Below, one piece after another: positions 53,881 to 63,954 of a DNA stretch of 64,000 nt. How positions within the stretch are numbered: position 1 is the first letter of the stretch; the number at the start of each line of letters is the position of its first letter. The DNA comes from Thalassospira sp. TSL5-1 (GTDB lineage Bacteria; Pseudomonadota; Alphaproteobacteria; Rhodospirillales; Thalassospiraceae). Location of the stretch: the NCBI RefSeq assembly GCF_001907695.1, contig NZ_KV880637.1, forward strand, positions 806,001-870,000, written 5' to 3'. The position numbers and the translations under genes were made by a program. Under the pieces are notes generated by a model that saw only the letters and a program-made list of their open reading frames with translations, had not been told where the DNA came from and searched no databases.

Positions 53881-53956
53881 ATTGTGTGTTGCCTGTTCGG
53901 TGGCCGCGTTTTTTCCGTTTGCGTTAACGATCATGCTGATCATGCTCGACCGATAA
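53855..53956 (+). CDS. Small hydrophobic protein overlapping the PAS gene
   Basis: A 33-residue frame with GAGGA upstream of its ATG. It consists mostly of one or two hydrophobic segments (CVACSVAAFFPFALTIMLIML). In complete Aer-like receptors a membrane hairpin follows the PAS domain, so this may be what remains after a frameshift, or a separately made membrane partner of the PAS protein. Confidence 0.5.
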   Translation: MISSFSLCKLCVACSVAAFFPFALTIMLIMLDR

Positions 53957-53980
53957 CATTGCCGGGGGGCTGGCAGACAC

Positions 53981-54010
53981 AAAAAAGGGGCTGTGCCAAA
54001 CAGCAGCCCC
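53981..54010 (-). terminator. Hairpin with minus-strand terminator shape
   Basis: GGGGCTG (53987-53993) pairs with CAGCCCC (54004-54010); the A6 run at its left gives a T-run on the minus strand. No leftward gene ends here, so its use is unclear. Confidence 0.45.
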
Positions 54011-54146
54011 ATCGACCAGTATCTAACGGAAACGGAAAAACAATGCAGCAATAAAATTTCAGGGCTGCATTGTGTGGCTATCCCTTGGCATGGGAGCCAT
54101 AACGTGTATAAGTTCCGCGCCAACTCAGATTAACGAGGTGGTATAG

Positions 54147-55613
<1,467 letters not shown>

Positions 55614-55844
55614 GCCTGGTGCTCTGGCGCGTAAGTAAGCGGTGTTAAGTGGCCCTGATAGAACTGCTGGCCTGCCTTGCATGCGAAACGGTTGGCGTTG
55701 GCAGGCTGGCATGATATTAGCGGCCAGGATTGTGGATGGCGGCGGATGTATTTTCTGCCGTCATCGTCTTTTTATCGATATTGGCAAGCGCCCCTGCAGA
55801 GCTGGATCCGCGAACGCCAATTTAACCAGGTCTGGAAGTACGTT

Positions 55845-57182
55845 TTGAAACCCGGAGCACGCATAGCTGCCGTTATTGAGCTTTATGATGGCTGGACACA
55901 TACCCGCGATGACGCCGACCGCGTTATTTCGGGCTATTTTGGCACCCGTCGCTATATTGGCGGTGGCGACCGTCGGGAAATTGGCGAACGCTTCTATGAC
56001 CTGATCCGCCATCAGGCCCGTTTGGGCTGGTGGCTGGCAGAGGCCGGTTATGAACATCAGGATGGCCGTGCGCGCATGATTGCGGCACTGGTGCTTAAAG
56101 ATGGCCGCGCGCTTGATGATATTGACGATATGTTCAATGGCGACCAGTTTTGCCCGGCCCCGTTGCATCCGGTAGAAAAACACCTGATCAACAAGCTGTC
56201 CGGTCAGGCGCTGGACCACGATGCCCAGCCCGGTGCGGTGAAAACCGAACTGCCAAAATGGCTGTATGCGGAACTTTTAAAGCTGCATCATGAACATCTG
56301 CCCGCCGAAATGGCGGCCTATAACCAGCCGGCCAAGCTGGATTTGCGCGTTAATACGCTGCGCGGCAGTGTCGATAGTGCCATTCGCTCGCTTGAACAGG
56401 ATGGCATCAAGGGCATTGAACGTACCAGCTATGCGCCCAATGGCCTGCGGTTGCCCTTGGGCCTGAATATGCTGGTCACGGCGGCCTATAAGGACGGCCT
56501 GATTGAAATTCAGGACGAAGCCTCGCAAATTTGTGTGAAGCTGGTGGATGCCCAGCCGGGCATGAAGATTTTGGATCTGTGCGCCGGGGGCGGGGGCAAA
56601 ACCCTTGGTCTGGCGGCCGATATGCGCGGGCGCGGCCGTATTCTGGCCTGTGATACGCATGGAGCGCGCCTTGATAATGCCCGCAAACGCGCCAAACGGG
56701 CCGGGGCAGGCGATTGTATTCAGCTGCGCAGCATTGCCGATGAACGCGATAGCTGGCTGCGCAATAAATCGGGCTTTTTTGACCGTGTGTTGCTTGATGT
56801 GCCCTGCTCGGGCTTGGGCACGCTGCGCCGGAACCCGGCGCTCCGCTGGCGGATCGGACAGCGCGATATTCGCGCACTCACGCTTCAGCAAAGCAAAATC
56901 CTTAAGGCCGGTGCGGCGCGTGTGACTAAGGGCGGACGCCTGATTTACGCCACCTGTTCGATTTTGCCCGAGGAAAACGAACGCCTGATTGAAACCTTCA
57001 TGCGGGATCGCAAGGATTTCAAGGCCGTGCCGATCAACGAAGTCTGGCCGGATGCCCCGGCATCGGTGCCGGTTCCGGGCGGCAAGGACAAGCCGTGGCT
57101 GCGCCTGTCGCCCAATATGCACGGAACCGATGGTTTCTTTGTTGCGGTGTTTGAACGCACCGCCAAGGGGAACAAGGGTTGA
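55845..57182 (+). CDS. RsmB-like rRNA cytosine-C5 methyltransferase
   Basis: About 445 residues from the TTG at 55845, where family similarity begins (KPGARIAAVIELYDGW); the frame is open back to 55677, and ATG 55746 is an alternative. The SAM motif is ILDLCAGGGGKTLGLA; LLDVPCSGLGTLRRNP and YATCSILPEENE carry the two catalytic Cys. An N-terminal helical NusB-like region precedes the ferredoxin-like part. It probably methylates 16S rRNA; equivalence to RsmB is inferred. Confidence 0.88.
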   Translation: MKPGARIAAVIELYDGWTHTRDDADRVISGYFGTRRYIGGGDRREIGERFYDLIRHQARLGWWLAEAGYEHQDGRARMIAALVLKDGRALDDIDDMFNGDQFCPAPLHPVEKHLINKLSGQALDHDAQPGAVKTELPKWLYAELLKLHHEHLPAEMAAYNQPAKLDLRVNTLRGSVDSAIRSLEQDGIKGIERTSYAPNGLRLPLGLNMLVTAAYKDGLIEIQDEASQICVKLVDAQPGMKILDLCAGGGGKTLGLAADMRGRGRILACDTHGARLDNARKRAKRAGAGDCIQLRSIADERDSWLRNKSGFFDRVLLDVPCSGLGTLRRNPALRWRIGQRDIRALTLQQSKILKAGAARVTKGGRLIYATCSILPEENERLIETFMRDRKDFKAVPINEVWPDAPASVPVPGGKDKPWLRLSPNMHGTDGFFVAVFERTAKGNKG

Positions 57183-57270
57183 TGCGCGGGCGGGGCTTGG
57201 TGCTGGCATCTGCCGGGGCCCATCGCGCCTGCCTGCTTTCTCGCGTTCCAAATGTGTTTGCACAGAAAAA

Positions 57271-57305
57271 CGCCCTGTCCCATTGCGGGACAGGGCGCCG
57301 TTTTT
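57271..57305. terminator. Strong terminator after the methyltransferase gene
   Basis: CGCCCTGTCCC (57271-57281) pairs perfectly with GGGACAGGGCG (57287-57297); five T follow on the plus strand and AAAAA precedes it, so it can work both ways for the convergent genes. Confidence 0.85.
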
Positions 57306-57388
57306 CAGGTCATGGACGTGACCTGGCGGGGGCGACGCCCCGCGCAGTTTGCTCTGGCGGTGTTTTCACCTGCCATGTGTCCCTGTTG

Positions 57389-57757
57389 TTATTCCTTGTT
57401 CATCAAGGTGCTGTCGTTTTTGCTCTCGCTATTATCCTGCGGCGTCATCTGAACCGGGGCGCTGCCGTCATTGCTTTGGGTGTCCTCGGTGCCAGCCGGG
57501 CTGTTGCTCATGCCGTTCGACATGGTGTCATCCGTTGTCGGGGCATTGGGTGCGGTGGGTGCACTCGGGGCTTCGCCCATTTCAGCCGACGGGGTGTCAC
57601 CGATGGTGGCCGGGCTTTGCTCGGCCGAGCTGTTGGTCAGCGGCGTCATGGTGCTGTCGGCTTTGTCCCGGGTCATGGCGATGGCAGTTGCGGCGCCGGC
57701 AATCAAAAGAAGGCCCGCAACGGCAAGGGCGATTTTACTGCCTTTATTATCATTCAT
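57389..57757 (-). CDS. Small membrane-anchored low-complexity protein
   Basis: A 122-residue protein with a short basic N-terminus, one membrane segment (IALAVAGLLLIAGAATAIAM) and a periplasmic tail of about 90 residues rich in Ser, Thr, Pro, Asn and acidic residues, without a folded domain. Function unknown. Its ribosome site lies in one arm of a perfect inverted repeat, so translation may be controlled by leader folding. Confidence 0.65.
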   Translation of the reverse strand: MNDNKGSKIALAVAGLLLIAGAATAIAMTRDKADSTMTPLTNSSAEQSPATIGDTPSAEMGEAPSAPTAPNAPTTDDTMSNGMSNSPAGTEDTQSNDGSAPVQMTPQDNSESKNDSTLMNKE

Positions 57758-58101
57758 AGCTTTTGGTCCCTTTTTGGTTTGCTCGCCGGGCGCGGTTTGT
57801 TCTGCGCTCCGTCAGTTTTCAATCTAAAAGCCCATTGCGCACAAAAAAGGGACCAAATGTGCGAATTTGGCGATCAAATACGGCTAAATTGGCCGATTTG
57901 CGACCTTGATGGGGCTGCTGCGCCCCTGCGGGCATTGCGTGATCAAGCGGCTTTCCCGGCCTTGCGGCGGGCGGGCGGTTTGATCACGCAATGTTCAAAG
58001 CGCAGCATTTTGACCGTTGGGCAGCCGTTGCGCCGGGTTGCCGAAACGGCTGGTTTCGCGTATGTACGGCGCATCCCCTTGAGCGATGGAGAAACGGCCC
58101 G
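57758..58101. promoter_or_regulatory. Divergent control region with a 14-bp perfect inverted repeat
   Basis: TTTGGTCCCTTTTT (57762-57775) and AAAAAGGGACCAAA (57844-57857) are exact inverse copies. In the leftward transcript the 3' arm covers the ribosome site AAGGGA of the small membrane protein gene. The right part holds the guaA promoter and leader. Confidence 0.6.
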
Positions 58102-59655
58102 ATGACAGATCGCGTGCTGATTATTGATTTCGGATCGCAGGTAACCCAGCTTATTGCGCGACGTGTGCGCGAAAGCGGCGTTTACTGCGAAATTCACCCC
58201 TTTAACAACATCTCGGATGCCTTCCTGGATGAATTTGCCCCCAAGGCCATCATCCTTTCGGGCGGCCCGGCCTCCGTGCATTGGGAAAAATCGCCAGCAG
58301 CCCCGGTGCGGGTGTTTGACATGGGCATTCCGGTGCTGGGCATTTGTTATGGCCAGCAAACGATGGTCAAGCAGCTTGGTGGCAAGGTCGAAACCTCGGA
58401 ACATCGCGAATTTGGCCGCGCCTTTGTGGACGTGATCGAGGATTGCGCCCTGTTTTCCGGCATTTGGGCCGTGGGCGCACGCGAACAGGTCTGGATGAGC
58501 CACGGCGACCGGGTTGATGCCCTGCCCGATGGCTTCCGCGTGGTTGGCAAGTCTGACGGCGCACCCTTTGCCGCCATCGCCAATGACGAAAAGAAGTTTT
58601 ATGCCGTGCAGTTCCACCCCGAAGTGGTCCATACCCCGCATGGCGCGCAGCTTCTGCGCAACTTCACCCATGATGTGGCCGGTTGTGTGGGCGACTGGAC
58701 GATGGATGCCTATAAGGACGATGCCATTGCCAAAATCCGCAAGCAGGTGGGCGATGGCAAGGTCATTTGTGGCCTTTCCGGCGGTGTTGACAGCTCGGTT
58801 ACGGCGGTTCTGATCCACGAAGCGATTGGCGACCAGCTGACCTGCGTGTTTGTGGATCATGGCTTCATGCGGGCGGGCGAGGCCGATCAGGTGGTGAACC
58901 TGTTCCGCGACCATTATAATATTCCGCTGGTTCATGTGGATGCCTCCGCGACCTTTATTGGCGCAATCGAAGGCGAAACCGACCCGGAAATCAAACGCAA
59001 AACCATTGGCCGCCTCTTCATCGAAGTATTCGAGGAAGAGGCCAAAAAAATCGGTGGCGCAGACTTCCTGGCCCAGGGCACGCTTTACCCGGATGTGATT
59101 GAAAGCGTTTCTTTCACTGGCGGCCCTTCTGTCACCATTAAATCGCACCACAATGTCGGTGGTCTGCCCGAACGCATGAATATGCAACTGGTCGAACCGC
59201 TGCGTGAATTGTTCAAGGACGAAGTCCGTGACCTGGGCCGCGAACTGGGCCTGCCCGACAGCTTTGTCGGCCGCCACCCGTTCCCCGGACCGGGCCTTGC
59301 CATCCGCATCCCCGGCCAGCCGATCACGCGCGAAAAGCTCGACATCCTGCGCAAGGCCGATGCGATCTATCTCGAAGAAATCCGCAATGCCGGGCTGTAT
59401 GACGCCATCTGGCAGGCCTTCGCCGTGCTGCTGCCGGTCCGCACCGTCGGCGTGATGGGCGATGGCCGCACCTATGACTATGCCTGCGCGCTGCGCGCTG
59501 TCACCTCGACAGACGGCATGACGGCCGACTACTTTGCCTTCCCACCCGAAATCCTCGGCCGTATCGCCAACCGGATCATCAACGAGGTCAACGGCATCAA
59601 CCGCGTCACCTACGACTACACCTCAAAACCACCGGGAACGATTGAGTGGGAATAA
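58102..59655 (+). CDS. guaA: GMP synthase (glutamine-hydrolysing)
   Basis: A 517-residue enzyme. The class I glutamine amidotransferase domain has [16 protein letters not shown] (nucleophile Cys) and FHPEVVHT (His, Glu). The ATP-pyrophosphatase domain has [13 protein letters not shown], and the C-terminus ends [15 protein letters not shown] as usual. It turns XMP into GMP. GGAGAAAC precedes the ATG at 58102. Confidence 0.98.
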   Translation: MTDRVLIIDFGSQVTQLIARRVRESGVYCEIHPFNNISDAFLDEFAPKAIILSGGPASVHWEKSPAAPVRVFDMGIPVLGICYGQQTMVKQLGGKVETSEHREFGRAFVDVIEDCALFSGIWAVGAREQVWMSHGDRVDALPDGFRVVGKSDGAPFAAIANDEKKFYAVQFHPEVVHTPHGAQLLRNFTHDVAGCVGDWTMDAYKDDAIAKIRKQVGDGKVICGLSGGVDSSVTAVLIHEAIGDQLTCVFVDHGFMRAGEADQVVNLFRDHYNIPLVHVDASATFIGAIEGETDPEIKRKTIGRLFIEVFEEEAKKIGGADFLAQGTLYPDVIESVSFTGGPSVTIKSHHNVGGLPERMNMQLVEPLRELFKDEVRDLGRELGLPDSFVGRHPFPGPGLAIRIPGQPITREKLDILRKADAIYLEEIRNAGLYDAIWQAFAVLLPVRTVGVMGDGRTYDYACALRAVTSTDGMTADYFAFPPEILGRIANRIINEVNGINRVTYDYTSKPPGTIEWE

Positions 59656-59700
59656 CCCGCTTTCGGCATTGCCCGGAATTTTGAGCATCGGAATACGATT

Positions 59701-59727
59701 AAGCCCGCAGAAATGCGGGCTTTTTTG
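59701..59727 (+). terminator. Terminator of guaA
   Basis: AAGCCCGC pairs with GCGGGCTT around AGAAAT, followed by T6. It marks the left border of the AT-rich island. Confidence 0.9.
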
Positions 59728-59772
59728 TTGGTGCGCTCGGCATGGGCGCACTCTTGTGTGCTATGGGCGCTT

Positions 59773-59790
59773 AGTCTGCTCAAGCAGACT
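59773..59790. repeat. 18-bp palindrome upstream of the nuclease-STAND gene
   Basis: AGTCTGCT-CA-AGCAGACT is a perfect palindrome with a 2-base centre, about 80 bases before the gene, followed by a T-rich stretch. It may be an operator or a weak terminator. Confidence 0.45.
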
Positions 59791-59868
59791 TTCTATCCTT
59801 TATCGTCAGTGAGTACCGTTTGATGATAATCTTTAGCTGAGAAGATAAATGAGTTTACAATTGAATCT

Positions 59869-62226
59869 GTGTACGATCCAAATTCAGTTACGATTAAGGA
59901 GCGGATAGAAAACTTTATGGCTGAGCAATATGATTTTGGTAATCTTTCACCCATTGAATTTGAAGCTTTAGTCGCTGACCTTATGAGTGCGGAACTTGGA
60001 GTACGGTTCGAAACTTTCTCGGAAGGCGTGGATGGCGGTATCGATGCACGACACAGTAGTGCGACTGGAAATGTAATTCTTCAAGCTAAACACTACAAAA
60101 ACAGTACATGGGCAGACTTAGAGGCCTCAGCAAAAAAAGAGTCTCCCAAAATCCATAATTTAAATCCAAGCGAATATTATTTTCTGACATCACAAAGTTT
60201 GACTCCTGTTAGAAAATTTTCTCTTAAAAATCACCTAAACCACCCTTCCGTGACAGTGTCGAACATTCTCGGCCGGACTGAGATAAATGCTCTTCTAAGA
60301 AAGCATGAGAATGTCGAAAAAAGTAACATTAAGCTTTGGTTATCAAGCGCAGCAGTACTTCAGCGTTTGCTCACTAACGACATATCCGTTTTCACCGAAG
60401 CAACTAAAGAAGGCATTGAACGTATACTTAAAGTGTTTGTTGCTAATCCAAGCCTACCGAAAGCTGCTGAAATATTGAAGAAGCAACACTGCGTGATAGT
60501 TTCTGGTCCGCCTGGCGTAGGAAAGACGACGCTCGCGCAGGTTCTGGCGACAGAATATTGCGAAGACGAGTGGGAGCTCGTTGCGATAAGTAGCATCGAA
60601 GAAGGCTATGAAGCTTTTCATCCAGAAAACAAGCAGGTCTTTGTCTTTGACGACTTCCTCGGCAAAATCAAACTCGATGTGAAATCATTGGCGAAAGATG
60701 ACACAAAGATCGCTGATTTTATGAAGCTCGTCTCGGGAAGGAGCGCAAAGCGGTTCATCCTAACGACACGTAAATACATCTTGGAAACAGCGCGAACAAC
60801 GTCTGAAGCACTAGATGATGATCGAGTAGAACTAACGGAGATGATCCTTGATCTCGGTGTTTACACCAGAGAGATTAAAGCTCGAATTTTGTATAACCAT
60901 CTATATCATTCAGGTCTTGAAGAAAGTGCTATTGCGGCGCTTTTAGTCGGGGATACCGTCTCTCGTATTATTGATCACCCGCACTATATGCCCCGTATCG
61001 TGCAGTGGATGACCGACCATGTTCGGTTTGGAGATACCGACCCTGAACATTACCCTAGTTTGTTCATGCAATCACTCGACAACCCTTCAAAGGTTTGGGA
61101 AAAGCCATTTAGGCAACACATTAGCGGTGAAGCGCGTGTAATGCTGTACTGTATGCACTTTTCGAGACAAGAAACCTTCTTTACAGAGTATAGATACGAA
61201 CGTGGCATACGTGCATTAAAATTGCGCTGTTTTTTTGAAAGAGCGCTTTCTGCTTTTTCTATTGAGAGCGACAAGAGTATACCGGAGCGTCGCTTTGAGG
61301 ATACATTACGAGAAATCAAGTCATCATTCATTGTGCTTCAAGGAGGGATGGTAAATTTCATAAATCCTTCAGTTCAGGATTTTCTGGCACGTCAGGTGAA
61401 TGATGCAAAAATTTTGGAGCGACTAGCACGTTCAATATCGACATTTGATAATGCAATAGACTTGTGGAAAGCATCGTGTGAATTTTTCGAAGAAAAACCT
61501 AGTAATATTTCTCAAATTTCAGGAGTAATTTTGTCCGAAATCCAGTCAGGTGCGGTGAAAGGGCGAATGCCTCTTGAAGATTTGGCTCCTTTCGTTGGTG
61601 ACTTAATTTCCAAATCCGAAAAGTCTGACTTCGTCCAATTTTTGCGCAAAGGCGGATTGTCGGCCAGCTCTTGGATCAATGAGGTAGAGCTGCCCAAACT
61701 CATAGATGATCTGATGTTTGGGAAATATAGTGAGTTGCAGTATGCACGGGTATTTGGCAGGTGGCTTCGGATTCAACTATTTAAATACTTGTCGCAGAGA
61801 GAAGAAATTTTAGAAATTGAAGAATTGGGCAAGTTAGCTAATAATCTATACATGTATTTAGGGAATGTGCCAGAAGTTTTACTGGAGCAGTTCGAGGAGT
61901 CCGCCATTGAAAGCATCGAGAGTTTGGAAATATCTAGTATTGACTCCAATGACGACCGTGAGGCGGTGATTGGTATTTGGTTGGAAGAAATGGATAAAAT
62001 TGAGATTTGTCTTGGGCGACCTGTCGATATATGGAAGAGAAGAGACTTTGAAGAGGAAATGTGGAATATACAACAACTAAACGATCAGAAGATGCAGGAA
62101 CTTAAAGACAGTGGGGGCATCAGGCGGTCTTTTGTGAGTTCGGGTAAATCTTCGAACTCATCATCTACTGCAAGTGGCTTCTCCAACACAGAGTTAAGCA
62201 ACATGTTTTTATCTCTCAAAAGGTGA
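59869..62226 (+). CDS. Mrr-like nuclease fused to a STAND NTPase, candidate defence protein
   Basis: A 785-residue protein. Residues about 25-130 resemble an Mrr-type endonuclease: SPIEFEALVADLM (Glu30), GVDGGIDAR (Asp59) and VILQAKHY (Q-x-K, Lys74). Residues about 205-340 form a STAND-type NTPase: VSGPPGVGKTTLAQ (Walker A), VFVFDDFLG (Walker B) and RFILTTRKY (sensor). The remaining 440 residues are helical and could sense a ligand. The layout is that of nSTAND3 proteins with a nuclease head. Codon use is far more AT-rich than in the neighbours, so it was acquired. The start is uncertain: GTG 59869 or ATG 59917, which has AAGGAG some 15 bases upstream. Confidence 0.85.
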   Translation: MYDPNSVTIKERIENFMAEQYDFGNLSPIEFEALVADLMSAELGVRFETFSEGVDGGIDARHSSATGNVILQAKHYKNSTWADLEASAKKESPKIHNLNPSEYYFLTSQSLTPVRKFSLKNHLNHPSVTVSNILGRTEINALLRKHENVEKSNIKLWLSSAAVLQRLLTNDISVFTEATKEGIERILKVFVANPSLPKAAEILKKQHCVIVSGPPGVGKTTLAQVLATEYCEDEWELVAISSIEEGYEAFHPENKQVFVFDDFLGKIKLDVKSLAKDDTKIADFMKLVSGRSAKRFILTTRKYILETARTTSEALDDDRVELTEMILDLGVYTREIKARILYNHLYHSGLEESAIAALLVGDTVSRIIDHPHYMPRIVQWMTDHVRFGDTDPEHYPSLFMQSLDNPSKVWEKPFRQHISGEARVMLYCMHFSRQETFFTEYRYERGIRALKLRCFFERALSAFSIESDKSIPERRFEDTLREIKSSFIVLQGGMVNFINPSVQDFLARQVNDAKILERLARSISTFDNAIDLWKASCEFFEEKPSNISQISGVILSEIQSGAVKGRMPLEDLAPFVGDLISKSEKSDFVQFLRKGGLSASSWINEVELPKLIDDLMFGKYSELQYARVFGRWLRIQLFKYLSQREEILEIEELGKLANNLYMYLGNVPEVLLEQFEESAIESIESLEISSIDSNDDREAVIGIWLEEMDKIEICLGRPVDIWKRRDFEEEMWNIQQLNDQKMQELKDSGGIRRSFVSSGKSSNSSSTASGFSNTELSNMFLSLKR

Positions 62227-62382
62227 TTTCTGAATTAGGTGGGTAAATAAAATACTTAAAATTCGCCAAATTAGTATTGGTGCTTGCCTATTCACTAGCG
62301 ATTACGCTGTTTGTACTTACATATCTATAATAATATTCGTTAAGTGCAGGTTTTCAGATTGTCTCTAAACTGCATTTAGTAG

Positions 62383-62520
62383 ACTGGTTTGGCGACCAAT
62401 GCTTGTGATCTCCTGATCAAATTGGGCCATATCGACCCGCATGACAGCTATCGTCTGGTTTATGAAATCAACGGCGATACTGTGTGGATTTTGGCGTTGG
62501 TGCATACATCGCGCCAGTAG
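62383..62520 (+). pseudogene. Remnant of a RelE/ParE-like toxin gene
   Basis: A 45-codon frame with in-frame stops just before it and no start. Its C-terminal part (DSYRLVYEINGDTVWILALVHTSRQ) has the late beta-strands of RelE/ParE toxins. The N-terminal half of the toxin and any antitoxin are missing. The rest of the gene-free stretch from 62227 to 62624 is AT-rich with nothing else visible. Confidence 0.5.
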
Positions 62521-62624
62521 CCGTTCATTGGGGATTGATCGGAGCAGAGTCACAAACAGCGCATATTGATAACGCGCTGTTTGTGAGGGCGGAAAAGTTC
62601 AGTCGTTGCTGGTTTTAACCTGGC

Positions 62625-63023
62625 TCACCGGTTCCCAAATCGCTCAATCGCTGCTTCCGAAACAGGTTTAAACAGCGCAACAATCGTGCCTTCCGGGTCG
62701 CGGATCATGGCGGCCTGGTTGCCCCAGGGCATCATTTTCGGTTCGTGGACGATGGTGACGCTGTCTTTGAGTTGATCAAACAGGGCATCCACATCATCCA
62801 CCATCAGTTCGATGATGGCGGTGCGGTTGGCGGCGGGTTCGCAGCTGCCGGGCTGGAAGATGGCGACGGTTTCGACGCTGCCGATGGCAAGGGTGGCTGC
62901 CGGGGTGACGATTTCGGCGAATTGCGGGGCGAGCCAGTCGGCCTTTTGGCCTATCACCCTTTCATAAAAGGCGACCATCGCTTTGATGTCCCGGGCGATC
63001 AGGCGGGTGGAGGCAAATTTCAT
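62625..63023 (-). CDS. VOC-family (glyoxalase-like) protein
   Basis: A 132-residue protein with two beta-alpha-beta-beta-beta units of the vicinal-oxygen-chelate fold (RLIARDIKAMVAFYERVIG; then ELMVDDVDALFDQLKD and MIRDPEGTIVALFKP). The family holds glyoxalases, dioxygenases and resistance proteins; substrate cannot be told. Size is normal for a single-chain dimeric VOC protein. Composition is back to host level. Confidence 0.85.
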   Translation of the reverse strand: MKFASTRLIARDIKAMVAFYERVIGQKADWLAPQFAEIVTPAATLAIGSVETVAIFQPGSCEPAANRTAIIELMVDDVDALFDQLKDSVTIVHEPKMMPWGNQAAMIRDPEGTIVALFKPVSEAAIERFGNR

Positions 63024-63222
63024 GTTTGTTTCTCGTGCTGGGCCGTTGGGGATATTGGGGATTGGGCCGGGGATGAGGCCCGTCCGTCATCCCTCTTTTC
63101 GCAGAGTACTACTGACAGCCTTGTGACAGCAGTGATGAGCGGGGCGGCACGAGAAGAGTTTTCGTGTGTGTCGATAAAGGGTGGTTTTGACAGGGGCGGG
63201 GCTGGCGTGGCGTTGCCTCGCC

Positions 63223-63702
63223 TTACCGCTGATATTTGATAAACGGCGTCAGCGTGCCGATGCGGTCATAGAGCTGGCGGGCGGTTTTGTTGAATTCCTG
63301 GGTCATCCAGTAAACCGACGGGCAACCGGCATCGTCTGCCAGTTTATAGGTCGCCTCGATCAGCGCACGGCCCAGCCCCAGCCCGCGCGCCTCGGGCGAG
63401 ACGAAAAGATCCTGCAAATAGCACATATCCTCGATCCGCCAGTTATGGGCATGGAAAATGATATGCACGAGGCCCAACAGTTCGCCATCGCGTTCAGCGA
63501 CAAGGGCCTGTTGTTGGGTGCGGGCCGGGTCGCACAGGCGGGCAAAGGTGGTGTCGTAAATTTCGGGGCTGACGGAGGATTCGTAAAATTCCAGATAGCC
63601 GGTCCAAAGCGCACGCCACTGGCTTTCATCTTCTGCACGGAGCGGGCGGATGGTGGTGTTGGATGCGGGGGCGGTTTGGGGCGTGGATGTGTGGTCGGTC
63701 AT
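63223..63702 (-). CDS. GNAT-family N-acetyltransferase
   Basis: A 159-residue protein. The acetyl-CoA loop is LFVSPEARGLGLGRALIE (R-x2-G-x-G/A) and the C-terminal YWMTQEFNKTARQLYDRIG fits the GNAT fold. GAGG lies before the ATG at 63702. Substrate unknown. A polar N-terminal stretch of about 18 residues precedes the domain. Confidence 0.9.
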   Translation of the reverse strand: MTDHTSTPQTAPASNTTIRPLRAEDESQWRALWTGYLEFYESSVSPEIYDTTFARLCDPARTQQQALVAERDGELLGLVHIIFHAHNWRIEDMCYLQDLFVSPEARGLGLGRALIEATYKLADDAGCPSVYWMTQEFNKTARQLYDRIGTLTPFIKYQR

Positions 63703-63863
63703 GTCGGGCCTCGGACAAAATAAAGCAGGTTTTGTGTGATAGGCGGCTGGTGGTTTGCGCCCAAGACCCATTTTGAAAGATATGACCGGACCAATTGGGA
63801 CGGCGGTGTTTTCGGGCCTTTCGGCGGCGTTTCCACGTTATGTGCATCCTGCATCTGGTGAGT

Positions 63864-63937
63864 AAATAAACGCTGTTCAAAAATAATTATTGAACGGTGT
63901 TTATTTTTGCGCTATGCCTGTTATTGAACAACGTTCA
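63864..63937 (+). promoter_or_regulatory. Promoter with two inverted repeats before the partial right-edge gene
   Basis: AAATAAACGCTGTTCAA (63864-63880) and TTGAACGGTGTTTATTT (63890-63906) pair at 15 of 17 positions; a second inverted repeat TGAACAACGTTCA lies at 63925-63937. TTGAAC (63890-63895) and TATGCC (63913-63918) have a 17-base spacing like -35 and -10 boxes. The shared half-site GTTCA suggests one dimeric repressor. Confidence 0.6.
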
Positions 63938-63954
63938 TAAACGGAGCGGAAAAA

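Noticed and set aside
57943..59277. 444-codon minus-strand open frame opposite guaA
   Set aside because: Antisense shadow; guaA has all catalytic motifs on the plus strand.
59640..62640. Integrative element inserted at the 3' end of guaA
   Set aside because: The 3' end of guaA is a known target of such elements, but I find no integrase and no second copy of the guaA end to the right.
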